From positions 1 to 64,000 of the forward strand of contig JAUYHF010000062.1 in NCBI GenBank assembly GCA_030690165.1: a stretch of DNA of 64,000 nt, written 5' to 3'. The stretch comes from Deltaproteobacteria bacterium. GTDB lineage: Bacteria; Desulfobacterota; GWC2-55-46; UBA9637. A model generated the notes under the pieces. It had not been told where the DNA came from. It was given only the letters and a program-made list of their open reading frames with translations, and made no database searches. This document shows positions 42,186 through 49,988 of this stretch, in pieces. A program made the position numbers and the translations under genes. Numbering within the stretch: the first letter of the stretch is position 1; each line of letters starts with the position of its first letter.

Positions 42186-42866
42186 ATGATAAATACGGAA
42201 GTCAGGAGTCAGCAGGTAGCCGCAGGCTTTAGCCTGCGATTGCAACGCAATCTAAAGGTTGCGGCTACCTGCTTACTGCTTACTGTTTTAACAGGCTGCG
42301 CATCTACAAAAGGCCATCCATTTCTTACGCCGCTGCCGACCACGCTGCCAGGATACAGTATTACAGAACAAAATATAGTATTCAGCAATAATGATGTAAA
42401 GGTCAGCATCTCTCCGCTTAATTCATCGGAAACTAAAAAATTACTCACAGGCAAAGATGCGAATAATCCTTTGATAGAGATACTAACCCAACCGGGATAT
42501 TTTGTATTTTTATTAGACATAGAAAACTCTTCAAAGGCAAAGGTAATGTATAACCCGTCGCTCACAACATTATTTGACAACAATATGGGGCTGCATAAAC
42601 CTTTAGATTATACAGACCTGTATACCCTTCTTGGGAATTTACCTAATCCCGAGACTACGATTAACGTCATAAAGGATATAATCTATGACCTTACCATCAC
42701 CCTCGCCCCAGGACAGCGGACATCGCGTCTTTTGCTCTTTTCCGGTATTGATGAAGAAGCAAGCGAGGCAGCAATAACCATGAAAGAGATTTATATAGGC
42801 ACATCAACAATAGCGCTATCGTTTGGATTTAAAATTACAGAGGAATCCAAGGAAGCATCCAAATGA
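42186..42866 (+). CDS. Lipoprotein of unknown function; signal peptide partly repeat-encoded
   Basis: A 226-residue protein. The first 38 residues form a lipoprotein signal with hydrophobic core C-L-L-L-T-V and lipobox L-T-G-C. The mature part has the look of a soluble, strand-rich domain (N-N-D-V-K-V-S-I-S-P-L, then F-V-F-L-L-D-I-E-N-S-S) with no recognised family. Residues 9-29, the positively charged start and part of the hydrophobic core, are coded by a perfect palindromic element. It follows acyP without a gap. Confidence 0.75.
   Translation: MINTEVRSQQVAAGFSLRLQRNLKVAATCLLLTVLTGCASTKGHPFLTPLPTTLPGYSITEQNIVFSNNDVKVSISPLNSSETKKLLTGKDANNPLIEILTQPGYFVFLLDIENSSKAKVMYNPSLTTLFDNNMGLHKPLDYTDLYTLLGNLPNPETTINVIKDIIYDLTITLAPGQRTSRLLLFSGIDEEASEAAITMKEIYIGTSTIALSFGFKITEESKEASK
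42212..42272. repeat. Palindromic element inside the lipoprotein signal sequence
   Basis: Twelve-base perfect arms (GCAGGTAGCCGC at 42212-42223, GCGGCTACCTGC at 42261-42272) enclose two more hairpins (CGCAGGCTTTAGCCTGCG and one of GCAAC/GTTGC type), giving a cruciform-like structure. It stays in frame. Confidence 0.85.
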
Positions 42867-42875
42867 CAAATTTAT

Positions 42876-43094
42876 TTACGGCATCCTTTCCTTCACCTTT
42901 TCTTTGGCCTTTTCCAAGACCTTATCGCCAACATCCTTAACGCCCTTTTCATACTGTTTAAGCCCCTCGCCGGCCTGCTCTGTTTTTTTGCCAAAGGCCT
43001 TTAGGTAGTCTGCGCCGCCAAAGTAGATAAACAGGTATAATAATATGACCCCGATAAATATGCCGAGGGTTATCTGCATTGCCTTTTTTATCAT
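42876..43094 (-). CDS. Small membrane protein with helical tail
   Basis: A 72-residue protein. Residues about 8-28 form one membrane helix, and the rest is a charged amphipathic helix (E-Q-A-G-E-G-L-K-Q-Y-E-K-G-V-K-D-V). No family is recognised; it is of the YtxH-like size and build. It overlaps rsmI by four bases, so the two are cotranscribed, and it faces the convergent lipoprotein gene ten bases away. Confidence 0.6.
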   Translation of the reverse strand: MIKKAMQITLGIFIGVILLYLFIYFGGADYLKAFGKKTEQAGEGLKQYEKGVKDVGDKVLEKAKEKVKERMP

Positions 43095-43924
43095 TCTTTC
43101 TCCTCCTTCAATTTCAACGTTTCTTTATAAACCTCTCTTTTGGGGATTCCCCTTTGTTCAGCTATTATTTTAGCTATTTCTTTAAGGGGCAGCCCCAGTT
43201 CTTTTTGCAGGATTTTAATCTCGTCAATCAGGGAAAGTTCTTGTTCGGCCTTAAACTCTTTAAGATTAAGGAGAAGGGTTATTTCCCCTTTCATCTCTCT
43301 GCCTCTTAATCCTTCCAATACAGAAATCACCTTTCCCCTTATAATCTCTTCATGGAGTTTAGTCATCTCTCTTGCAACTACCACACTAATATTGCCCAAT
43401 ATACTATTTATATCAGCCAATGACTCCAAAAGCCTTTTCGGCGACTCATAAAGCACAATGGTTTTTTTCATCCCTTTAAGACTTGCAAGAAATCTTCGCC
43501 TTTCCCCAGACTTTGACGGGATAAAGCCCTCAAAGCAAAAACTATCCGTAGGCAGACCGGCAGCGCTTAATGCGGCTATAATTGCAGATGGGCCTGGTAT
43601 TGAAACAACAGGGATGGAATTTTCAATTGCCAGTTTTACAAGCCTGTAACCGGGGTCAGATACCCCTGGCGTTCCTGCGTCAGATACAAGGGCTACATCC
43701 TTTCCCTCTTTAAGCTGTGATATGAGTTGCTCTGCCTTTTTAATCTCATTGTGCTCGAAATAGCTTGTAAGCGGTTTAGCTATACCGTAATGGTTGAGAA
43801 GCTTTTTCGTATGCCTCGTGTCTTCAGCGGCTATTATATCCACCTCTTTCAAGACCCTGAGCGCCCTCAATGTTATATCTTCAAGATTTCCTATCGGCGT
43901 GGCAACTATAAAAAGAGTTTTCAT
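43091..43924 (-). CDS. rsmI: 16S rRNA (cytidine-1402 2'-O) methyltransferase
   Basis: A 277-residue SAM-dependent enzyme of the tetrapyrrole-methylase fold that modifies C1402 in the ribosomal P site. L-F-I-V-A-T-P-I-G-N-L-E-D-I-T, A-A-E-D-T-R-H-T-K-K-L, S-D-A-G-T-P-G-V-S-D-P-G-Y, and F-I-P-S-K-S-G-E-R-R identify it. Its length is normal. It overlaps the small membrane-protein gene and follows the PilZ gene by 19 bases. Confidence 0.95.
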   Translation of the reverse strand: MKTLFIVATPIGNLEDITLRALRVLKEVDIIAAEDTRHTKKLLNHYGIAKPLTSYFEHNEIKKAEQLISQLKEGKDVALVSDAGTPGVSDPGYRLVKLAIENSIPVVSIPGPSAIIAALSAAGLPTDSFCFEGFIPSKSGERRRFLASLKGMKKTIVLYESPKRLLESLADINSILGNISVVVAREMTKLHEEIIRGKVISVLEGLRGREMKGEITLLLNLKEFKAEQELSLIDEIKILQKELGLPLKEIAKIIAEQRGIPKREVYKETLKLKEEKE

Positions 43925-43943
43925 ATCTCCTAAACCCTATCTG

Positions 43944-44279
43944 CTAATGATGTAATTCCTTTACCAATTTCCGATATTCATCTTCGCCTTTCAAAAAATT
44001 TATTATCTTTACACCCATTCCAGCCTTCTTAATAATATTTATCATATTGGATGGAACAGCCTTTGCCCACATAACCCTGCCATGAAACTCTACAACACCG
44101 CAGCCGGGTATATGAATCTCTACGGCAACAACAGAACCCGGCGTATATACCTTAACGCTCTTTAAAAATATCCCTGTATTGGAAATATCCACTGTAAAAC
44201 CGTGAAATACCGGCTTATCAGTTCCAAACAGCACATTCATTCTCTTTAAATGTCTATTAATAACCTTCTTTTCAGCTAT
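43944..44279 (-). CDS. PilZ-domain protein (probable c-di-GMP receptor)
   Basis: A PilZ domain. D-I-S-N-T-G-I-F-L-K-S is the D/N-x-S-x-x-G motif, then V-A-V-E-I-H-I-P-G and V-M-W-A-K. The ordinary ATG at 44240 would cut off the second conserved motif, R-H-L-K-R (R-x-x-x-R), which lies in frame just upstream. The only start with a ribosome site is ATA at 44279 (AAAGG seven bases before), used here. ATT at 44261 is the other option. If the short form is real, it could not bind c-di-GMP in the usual way. Confidence 0.7.
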   Translation of the reverse strand: MAEKKVINRHLKRMNVLFGTDKPVFHGFTVDISNTGIFLKSVKVYTPGSVVAVEIHIPGCGVVEFHGRVMWAKAVPSNMINIIKKAGMGVKIINFLKGEDEYRKLVKELHH

Positions 44280-44349
44280 CTGTTATCCTTTCAGCAAAAG
44301 GCGCATAAAACAAATTTATCAGGTTAACCTCCATAACTAAAGTAAAAAA

Positions 44350-45114
44350 TTATCCTTTTCTCTCAAAAAAACGCGCCGCAAGGATTGTCATTCCAACTGA
44401 GAACAGCGCCAGTAAACCTATGTCAAGGAAGAGGGGAAATTCAGCGCCAAATGCAGTGTTGTTTTTGAATAATACATGCTTAAAGGCATCAATGCCGTAG
44501 GAGAGCGGGTTTATAAGCGTAAAATAATGAAGGGCAGGAGGGAGGGCGTTCATGGGATAAAGTGCGCCGCTTAAAAAAAACATGGGCAGGACTATAAAAT
44601 TCATAATCACATTAAAACCTTCAAGGGATGTGAGGAATGCAGATATAAAAAGCCCCAGGGCGGTTATGGCAACGCTCAAAAGGGTCATGAAAAACAGCAT
44701 TGCAAGAAATTCCACAAGATTCATATTAAGGCCTAAAAACGGCAAAAAAACAAGCAAGGCAGCGCCCTGAAGCACGGAAAGCGCGGCGCCGCTTAAGAGT
44801 TTGCCTATCACAATGGTAGTCCGTGATATGGGCGCAACAAGCATCTCCCTTAAAAATCCAAACTCCCTGTCCCACACAACAGATATGCTGGAAAATATAG
44901 AGCTAAAAAGTATTGTCATGCCGATAATGCCAGGCAGCAAAAATTGCCTATAGTTCATACCTGCGGGAATATTGACAAGCCGGGTAAAACCTGCCCCCAC
45001 TACAAACAGCCATAGGATAGGGCGGGCAAAGGTAACGATCAGTCTCCCGCGCTGGCGGAAAAACCGCTTAAACTCCCTGCTTACAATTACATATATTGCT
45101 TTATAAGAAAACAT
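44350..45114 (-). CDS. ABC-2 type exporter permease
   Basis: A 254-residue inner-membrane protein with six hydrophobic segments. R-E-F-K-R-F-F-R-Q-R-G-R-L, F-G-F-L-R-E-M-L-V-A-P-I-S-R and L-S-G-A-L-Y-P-M-N-A-L-P are typical of ABC-2/DrrB-type permeases. It pairs with the ATPase two bases upstream. The substrate is unknown (drug, lipid or polysaccharide are usual). Confidence 0.88.
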   Translation of the reverse strand: MFSYKAIYVIVSREFKRFFRQRGRLIVTFARPILWLFVVGAGFTRLVNIPAGMNYRQFLLPGIIGMTILFSSIFSSISVVWDREFGFLREMLVAPISRTTIVIGKLLSGAALSVLQGAALLVFLPFLGLNMNLVEFLAMLFFMTLLSVAITALGLFISAFLTSLEGFNVIMNFIVLPMFFLSGALYPMNALPPALHYFTLINPLSYGIDAFKHVLFKNNTAFGAEFPLFLDIGLLALFSVGMTILAARFFERKG

Positions 45115-45116
45115 GG

Positions 45117-46088
45117 TTAGCCCTTTTTCCTTCTGAGCCTTAAGGTCTCTCCGCCCCTGCTGCTGTTATTATCTTCCCTTATCTCCCTGCCTGTAAGGTG
45201 CATGAAGACATCATCAAGCGTAGGTTTTTTCAGATTCACGGAAAAGACAGCCGTTTTGAGGCCGTTAAAAATCTTCGGGATGAATTTGTCGCCTGCCTCC
45301 ACATTAAAACAGATGCTGTCGTGTAGTTTTATGGCCTTTATACCAAAGTTTTTTTCTATCTCTGCGCCGGCAGCGTTATCATCCTCTGTTTTCAGATAAA
45401 TGGTATCGCCCTTTATCATCTTTTTAAGTTCTTCAGGCGTGCCGCAGGCAATTATCTTCCCGTGGTCTATAATGGCTATCCTGTCGCACACCTCTGCCTC
45501 GTCCATATAATGCGTTGTAAGAAATACTGTTATACCCTCTTTTTTGCGCCAGTTATTTATAAATTCCCAGACATGCGCCCTTGTCTGAGGATCAAGGCCG
45601 AGGGTCGGCTCATCAAGGAATAAAACCTTTGGATGATGCAGAAGCCCCCGCGCTATTTCAAGGCGCCTCTTCATGCCCCCGGAAAACCTTTTTACAAGGT
45701 CATCCTTCCTGTCATAAAGACCCACAATATGGAGTATAGCCTCTATCCTCTCTTCTGCCTTTGCCTTCTCCATATTGTAAAGGTAGCAGTGAAACTTGAG
45801 ATTTTCATACGCTGTCAGCTCGTTATCAAGGGTGATGTCCTGAAACACCAACCCAATGGATGAGCGAACTTTGGGCGGCTGTTTCAGGCAGTCAAAACCA
45901 TTGACCTCAGCCTTTCCCGATGTTTGGGCCAGAAGTGTGCAGAGTATGTTTATGGTTGTTGTCTTCCCAGCGCCATTAGGCCCGAGAAATCCAAAGAATT
46001 CGCCCTCATTTACAGTAAATGATATGCCGTTTACGGCTGTAAGGCCGTTATATCTTTTTACAAGGTCTGTAACTTCGATAATTGACAT
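45117..46088 (-). CDS. ABC exporter ATP-binding protein (DrrA type)
   Basis: A 323-residue ATPase. Walker A G-P-N-G-A-G-K-T-T, signature F-S-G-G-M-K-R-R-L-E-I-A-R-G, Walker B L-F-L-D-E-P-T-L-G-L-D and the switch histidine in T-T-H-Y-M-D-E-A-E are complete. The C-terminal extension ends L-D-D-V-F-M-H-L-T-G-R, as in daunorubicin-resistance ATPases. It lies six bases downstream of hsdR, so it may share that transcript. Confidence 0.92.
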   Translation of the reverse strand: MSIIEVTDLVKRYNGLTAVNGISFTVNEGEFFGFLGPNGAGKTTTINILCTLLAQTSGKAEVNGFDCLKQPPKVRSSIGLVFQDITLDNELTAYENLKFHCYLYNMEKAKAEERIEAILHIVGLYDRKDDLVKRFSGGMKRRLEIARGLLHHPKVLFLDEPTLGLDPQTRAHVWEFINNWRKKEGITVFLTTHYMDEAEVCDRIAIIDHGKIIACGTPEELKKMIKGDTIYLKTEDDNAAGAEIEKNFGIKAIKLHDSICFNVEAGDKFIPKIFNGLKTAVFSVNLKKPTLDDVFMHLTGREIREDNNSSRGGETLRLRRKKG

Positions 46089-46094
46089 AAAATT

Positions 46095-49000
46095 TTATGC
46101 GGCGACAAACCAATCCGCCAGCAGCTCCGCCTGCTTCAGAACCGTATCAATAGCCTTTTGCTGCACGTCCGGAGGGTAACCGTATTTGGTTAATGTTCTT
46201 TTCACCAGCACCATCAGCTTTGCCCTTGCGCTTTCCCGAATCGTCCAATCTATAGTTGCATTAGCCTTTACCTTTTCCGCCACTTCGATTGCAATAATTC
46301 TCAATTTTTCATCCCCTAAGATTTCAACCGCCGACTTGTTTTCCGCAAGCGCATCATAGAAAGCCAGCTCCTCTGTTGATAAGTTCAGATTCTTTTCTCT
46401 TTCGTCATGCTCCCTTATTTTTTTGGCGACTTCATCAACAAGGAACTGTATGATTTCCGCTGTTGTAAGCAATCCGTTATTGTATTTCTTGATTGCTGTT
46501 TCAAGCATCTCAAGTAATGCCTTGCCTTTTACAAGATTGGTTCTTGAACGGCTTCGGATTTCATCATTTAATATTTTCTTCAATAATTCAAGGGCAAGGT
46601 TCTGATGCTTCATTCCCTTTATTTCCAGCAAAAATTCCTCTGACAGAATAGATATCTCCGGCTTCTTAATCCCAGCCGCATCAAAAATATCAATTACCTG
46701 CCCGGAACTCAATGCCTCATCAACTATCTGCTTTATGGCCGTTTCAATATCTATATCCGACCTGCCTGTGCCGCTGACGACAAACTTTACAAGCCTTGCC
46801 TTTACTGCCTGAAAGAATGCGACTTCCTCTTTAACCACCAATGCCTTTTCATGCGGTATAGAGAGAACAAATGCCTGACTTAACAATGTTACCTCACGAA
46901 CAAAACGGTTCTTGCCGTCTTCCAAACCTAATATATGCTCTTCTGCCTGTAAGATGATAGACAGTTTTTCTTTTGGGGCTGCAGAAAAGAAACGCTTATA
47001 ATTAAAGCCTGTTCCGGGATAGTCGGCATAATAAGCAGAGGGTTCTGCAATCATAATTGCTTTTTTTGTTTTGCTTTCTTCAAATAAAAGCTGGCGCACT
47101 ACTTCCAATTTCTCCAGCATCGCTGCAACTGCCTTTTCCTGCCCTTCTGCCGGGTCGCCCTTGCCGCCTGAATCGGAATAGAAGGCCAATGCTTTTTTGA
47201 GGTCTGATGCAATGCCTAAATAATCTACAACCAAGCCGCCGGGCTTATCTTTAAATATCCTGTTCACCCTTGCTATTGCTTGCATCAGGGTATGGCCTCT
47301 CATGGGCTTATCAATATACATTGTATGCAGACACGGCACATCAAATCCTGTGAGCCACATATCCCGGACAATAACGAGCTTCATCGTGTCTGCAGGGTCT
47401 TTCATTCTGTCGGATAAAACCCTGCGCTGTGCTTTTGTCGTGTGCTTCTTCTGCATAACAGGGCCGTCCGCGCTGGATGCGGTCATTACAACCTTGATTA
47501 CGCCTTTTGTCAGATCGTCATTATGCCAGTCAGGTCTCAGCCTGATAATTTCATTGTAGAGGTCAACGGCAATCCTTCTGCTCATAGCCACAATCATGCC
47601 CTTGCCGTCAAATACAGCCTGCCGCTGCTCAAAATGGGTAACAATATCCTTGGCTAAGTTTCTTACTCTTTCTTTATTTCCTACAATCGCCTCAAGTTTC
47701 GTCCACTTTGCTTTGGCTCTCTGCTTGTCGGTTATTTCTCCATCTTCTTCAAGTTCTTTGTCAAACTCTTCAATCAACCGTCTGCCTTCTTCATCCAGAT
47801 TCACCTTTGCCAAACGGCTCTCGTAATAAATCTTGACGGTTGCGCCGTCGGCAACTGATTGTGAAATATCGTATATATCAACATACTGGCCGAACACCGC
47901 CGGGGTGTTTATGTCTGCGCTCTCAATGGGCGTGCCTGTGAATCCGATATATGTGGCATTGGGCAGCGCATCCCTCATATACTTGGCAAAACCGTAGGCT
48001 ATCCGTTTGGCGACAACCTCTTTGGTCTCTTTGTCCTTTTCATCGATCAGTTTTGCCTCAAACCCATATTGAGTCCGATGGGCTTCGTCAGCGATAACAA
48101 CTATATTTGTTCTGTCCGAAAGCCTGTCGTATTCCGCCCTGCCTGCCTCAGGCAAAAATTTCTGAATAGTGGTAAACACAATTCCGCCGGATGCAACCTT
48201 TAAAAGTTCTTTTAAATGTTCACGGTCTTTTGCCTGAACCGGCTCTTGCCTGAGCAATTGCTTTGATGCTGCGAAGGTTTCAAACAACTGGTCGTCCAAA
48301 TCATTGCGGTCTGTGATAACTACAACAGTTGGATTGTTAAGACTCAATACCAGTTTGCCTGTGTAAAAAACCATTGAAATGGATTTGCCGCTGCCCTGTG
48401 TATGCCACACAACGCCGCCCTTGCGGTTTCCATCAGTGGAAGCAGCCTTGAGGGTGTTTTCTACTGCCTTATTCACCGCATAGTATTGATGGTATGCAGA
48501 TAGTTTCTTTTCAGTTTCAACTTTTATAATACCGGTCTTGGGGTCTTCTTTTTTTGATTTCTCAAAAACGATAAAATTGCGGACAAGGTCTAATAATGTA
48601 GCGGGGTTCAACATTCCTTTTATCAGAATTTCTATTTGTGGAATAAACCGTGATGCCTCTTTTTTGCCGTCTGCGGACTTCCATGTCATATAACGGCTGA
48701 ACCCTGCTGAAAGACTCCCTGCCTTACATTCCATACCATCGGAGATTACACAAACGGCATTGTAGGTGAAAAGGCTCGGTATGGTAGCCTTGTAAGTCTG
48801 TATCTGGTCAAAGGCTTTCCTTATGGTGGCATTTTCATCCGCCGCATTCTTCAATTCAATCACAACTAACGGAATGCCATTGATAAAAAGCAAAATATCG
48901 GGACGCTTGTTTTGATTGTTCTCAATGATTGTGTATTGATTGACGGCTAAGAATTCATTATTCAGAGGATTGTCAAAATCAATCAGACTAACCTCATAGC

Positions 49001-49325
49001 TTCTTTCATAACCGTCCTGCTGATAAGGGATTTTTATTTTCTCAATCAAAAACTGGTGAAAGGTCTCGTTGTTGTGCAGCAGGTCAGGCGAATAAATACG
49101 CAATACCTTTTGAATAGCCTGTTCCTGTGCATCGGCTGGAATATCGGGGTTTAACCTTGCAATAGCTTTGCGTAAGCGATGCGTTAAAATGATTTGTTCA
49201 AAACTTTCCCTTTCCGAGTGCTCTGCGCCCGGGGCAATAGCGAGGCCGTGAACATACTCCCAGCCCAGAGACTGGAGCGTTTCTATGGCAAAGGTTTCTA
49301 TGTTGTTTTCAGTGATTTTGGTCAT
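46095..49325 (-). CDS. hsdR: Type I restriction enzyme R subunit
   Basis: A 1076-residue motor and nuclease. N-terminal nuclease motif R-P-D-I-L-L-F-I-N-G then V-V-I-E-L-K-N. Helicase motifs: H-T-Q-G-S-G-K-S-I-S-M-V, V-V-I-T-D-R-N-D-L-D-D-Q-L-F, D-E-A-H-R-T-Q-Y-G and G-F-T-G-T-P. A long helical C-terminus contacts HsdM. The size is normal and I see no break. It overlaps the four-helix-bundle gene by four bases and is the distal gene of the defence operon. Confidence 0.96.
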   Translation of the reverse strand: MTKITENNIETFAIETLQSLGWEYVHGLAIAPGAEHSERESFEQIILTHRLRKAIARLNPDIPADAQEQAIQKVLRIYSPDLLHNNETFHQFLIEKIKIPYQQDGYERSYEVSLIDFDNPLNNEFLAVNQYTIIENNQNKRPDILLFINGIPLVVIELKNAADENATIRKAFDQIQTYKATIPSLFTYNAVCVISDGMECKAGSLSAGFSRYMTWKSADGKKEASRFIPQIEILIKGMLNPATLLDLVRNFIVFEKSKKEDPKTGIIKVETEKKLSAYHQYYAVNKAVENTLKAASTDGNRKGGVVWHTQGSGKSISMVFYTGKLVLSLNNPTVVVITDRNDLDDQLFETFAASKQLLRQEPVQAKDREHLKELLKVASGGIVFTTIQKFLPEAGRAEYDRLSDRTNIVVIADEAHRTQYGFEAKLIDEKDKETKEVVAKRIAYGFAKYMRDALPNATYIGFTGTPIESADINTPAVFGQYVDIYDISQSVADGATVKIYYESRLAKVNLDEEGRRLIEEFDKELEEDGEITDKQRAKAKWTKLEAIVGNKERVRNLAKDIVTHFEQRQAVFDGKGMIVAMSRRIAVDLYNEIIRLRPDWHNDDLTKGVIKVVMTASSADGPVMQKKHTTKAQRRVLSDRMKDPADTMKLVIVRDMWLTGFDVPCLHTMYIDKPMRGHTLMQAIARVNRIFKDKPGGLVVDYLGIASDLKKALAFYSDSGGKGDPAEGQEKAVAAMLEKLEVVRQLLFEESKTKKAIMIAEPSAYYADYPGTGFNYKRFFSAAPKEKLSIILQAEEHILGLEDGKNRFVREVTLLSQAFVLSIPHEKALVVKEEVAFFQAVKARLVKFVVSGTGRSDIDIETAIKQIVDEALSSGQVIDIFDAAGIKKPEISILSEEFLLEIKGMKHQNLALELLKKILNDEIRSRSRTNLVKGKALLEMLETAIKKYNNGLLTTAEIIQFLVDEVAKKIREHDEREKNLNLSTEELAFYDALAENKSAVEILGDEKLRIIAIEVAEKVKANATIDWTIRESARAKLMVLVKRTLTKYGYPPDVQQKAIDTVLKQAELLADWFVAA

Positions 49326-49927
49326 TTTGTTTTTCTGGCCTGTACCCGCGCCTTATATAGCCTTTCTGTAAAACCGCCTTCTTCAAGAAATTGCTGTTCC
49401 AGCCTCCGAAGCTGCCGCCCAAGGAGATAACTGGCTTGGTTTATCAGGCAAATAAGAGTGTTTGCCGCAACCTCTGGTGAAGCCGCTTTCAAAGAATACC
49501 TGTCTGCGTCCGCACAGGCAGAAGGGTCTGACCTGTCAGACATGTCCGACTTGTCTGACTGATAATTCCTTCGCACTGCCATAGCCTCTGGTGAATCCTT
49601 AGCCCAGATGCGCAAACCCTTCTGACGAAGAAAAGCCTGATAATCCAGCAACAATTCTTCAAGACTTGCCCGGGCAACGCCAGTCAGTTTGAGTTCTGTT
49701 TTTTTTGAGGTTGCAGACGCCATACTACCTTCAGCAATGTTCTGCACCCCGCTTCGCGCCGCCTGCACCATCTGGTCATGCGTGCGCGAACGCCTGTCAA
49801 TAAAGCGGTCACAGAACGACACCGTAGCGTCATAGACAAGTTCCGCCGTCTGGTAGGATCTCAGATTGCGGTATCCGCCGTGAGGCGGGATGAGGGAAGG
49901 TTTTGGTTTCTGGTTTTTGTTATTCAT
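49322..49927 (-). CDS. Four-helix-bundle protein in the restriction operon
   Basis: A 201-residue helical protein with the four-helix-bundle (S23/'suffix domain') pattern: Y-R-N-L-R-S-Y-Q-T-A-E-L-V-Y-D, F-I-D-R-R-S-R-T-H-D-Q-M-V-Q-A-A-R-S-G-V-Q-N-I-A-E-G. A low-complexity stretch near residues 123-142 (S-D-K-S-D-M-S-D-R-S-D) comes from a short tandem repeat. It sits between the ABC-3C ATPase gene and hsdR. Its role is unknown; related genes occur near type I systems. Confidence 0.75.
   Translation of the reverse strand: MNNKNQKPKPSLIPPHGGYRNLRSYQTAELVYDATVSFCDRFIDRRSRTHDQMVQAARSGVQNIAEGSMASATSKKTELKLTGVARASLEELLLDYQAFLRQKGLRIWAKDSPEAMAVRRNYQSDKSDMSDRSDPSACADADRYSLKAASPEVAANTLICLINQASYLLGRQLRRLEQQFLEEGGFTERLYKARVQARKTK
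49526..49559. repeat. Tandem GTCTGAC-type repeat in the four-helix-bundle gene
   Basis: GTCTGACCTGTCAGACATG is followed by TCCGACTTGTCTGAC. The units of about ten bases alternate in orientation and encode repeated S-D-x residues. This sits where the bundle would have a loop. Confidence 0.6.
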
Positions 49928-49988
49928 TTTCTGTTCTTGTACATCTTGTATATCTCATGCGGCTAATTTTCAACTGACACTATTAGCT

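Noticed and set aside
41838-42245. Minus-strand frame of 135 residues opposite acylphosphatase
   Set aside because: AcyP on the plus strand has its full active-site motif. The antisense frame is cysteine- and phenylalanine-rich without any family pattern.
44350-46088. ABC exporter as part of the defence island
   Set aside because: It is close to hsdR (six bases) but is a standard DrrAB-type pair found in many contexts. Proximity alone is not enough to assign it to defence.
49497-49560. CRISPR-like short repeats
   Set aside because: The units are only about ten bases, alternate in orientation, have no unique spacers and lie in a coding frame. No cas gene is present.
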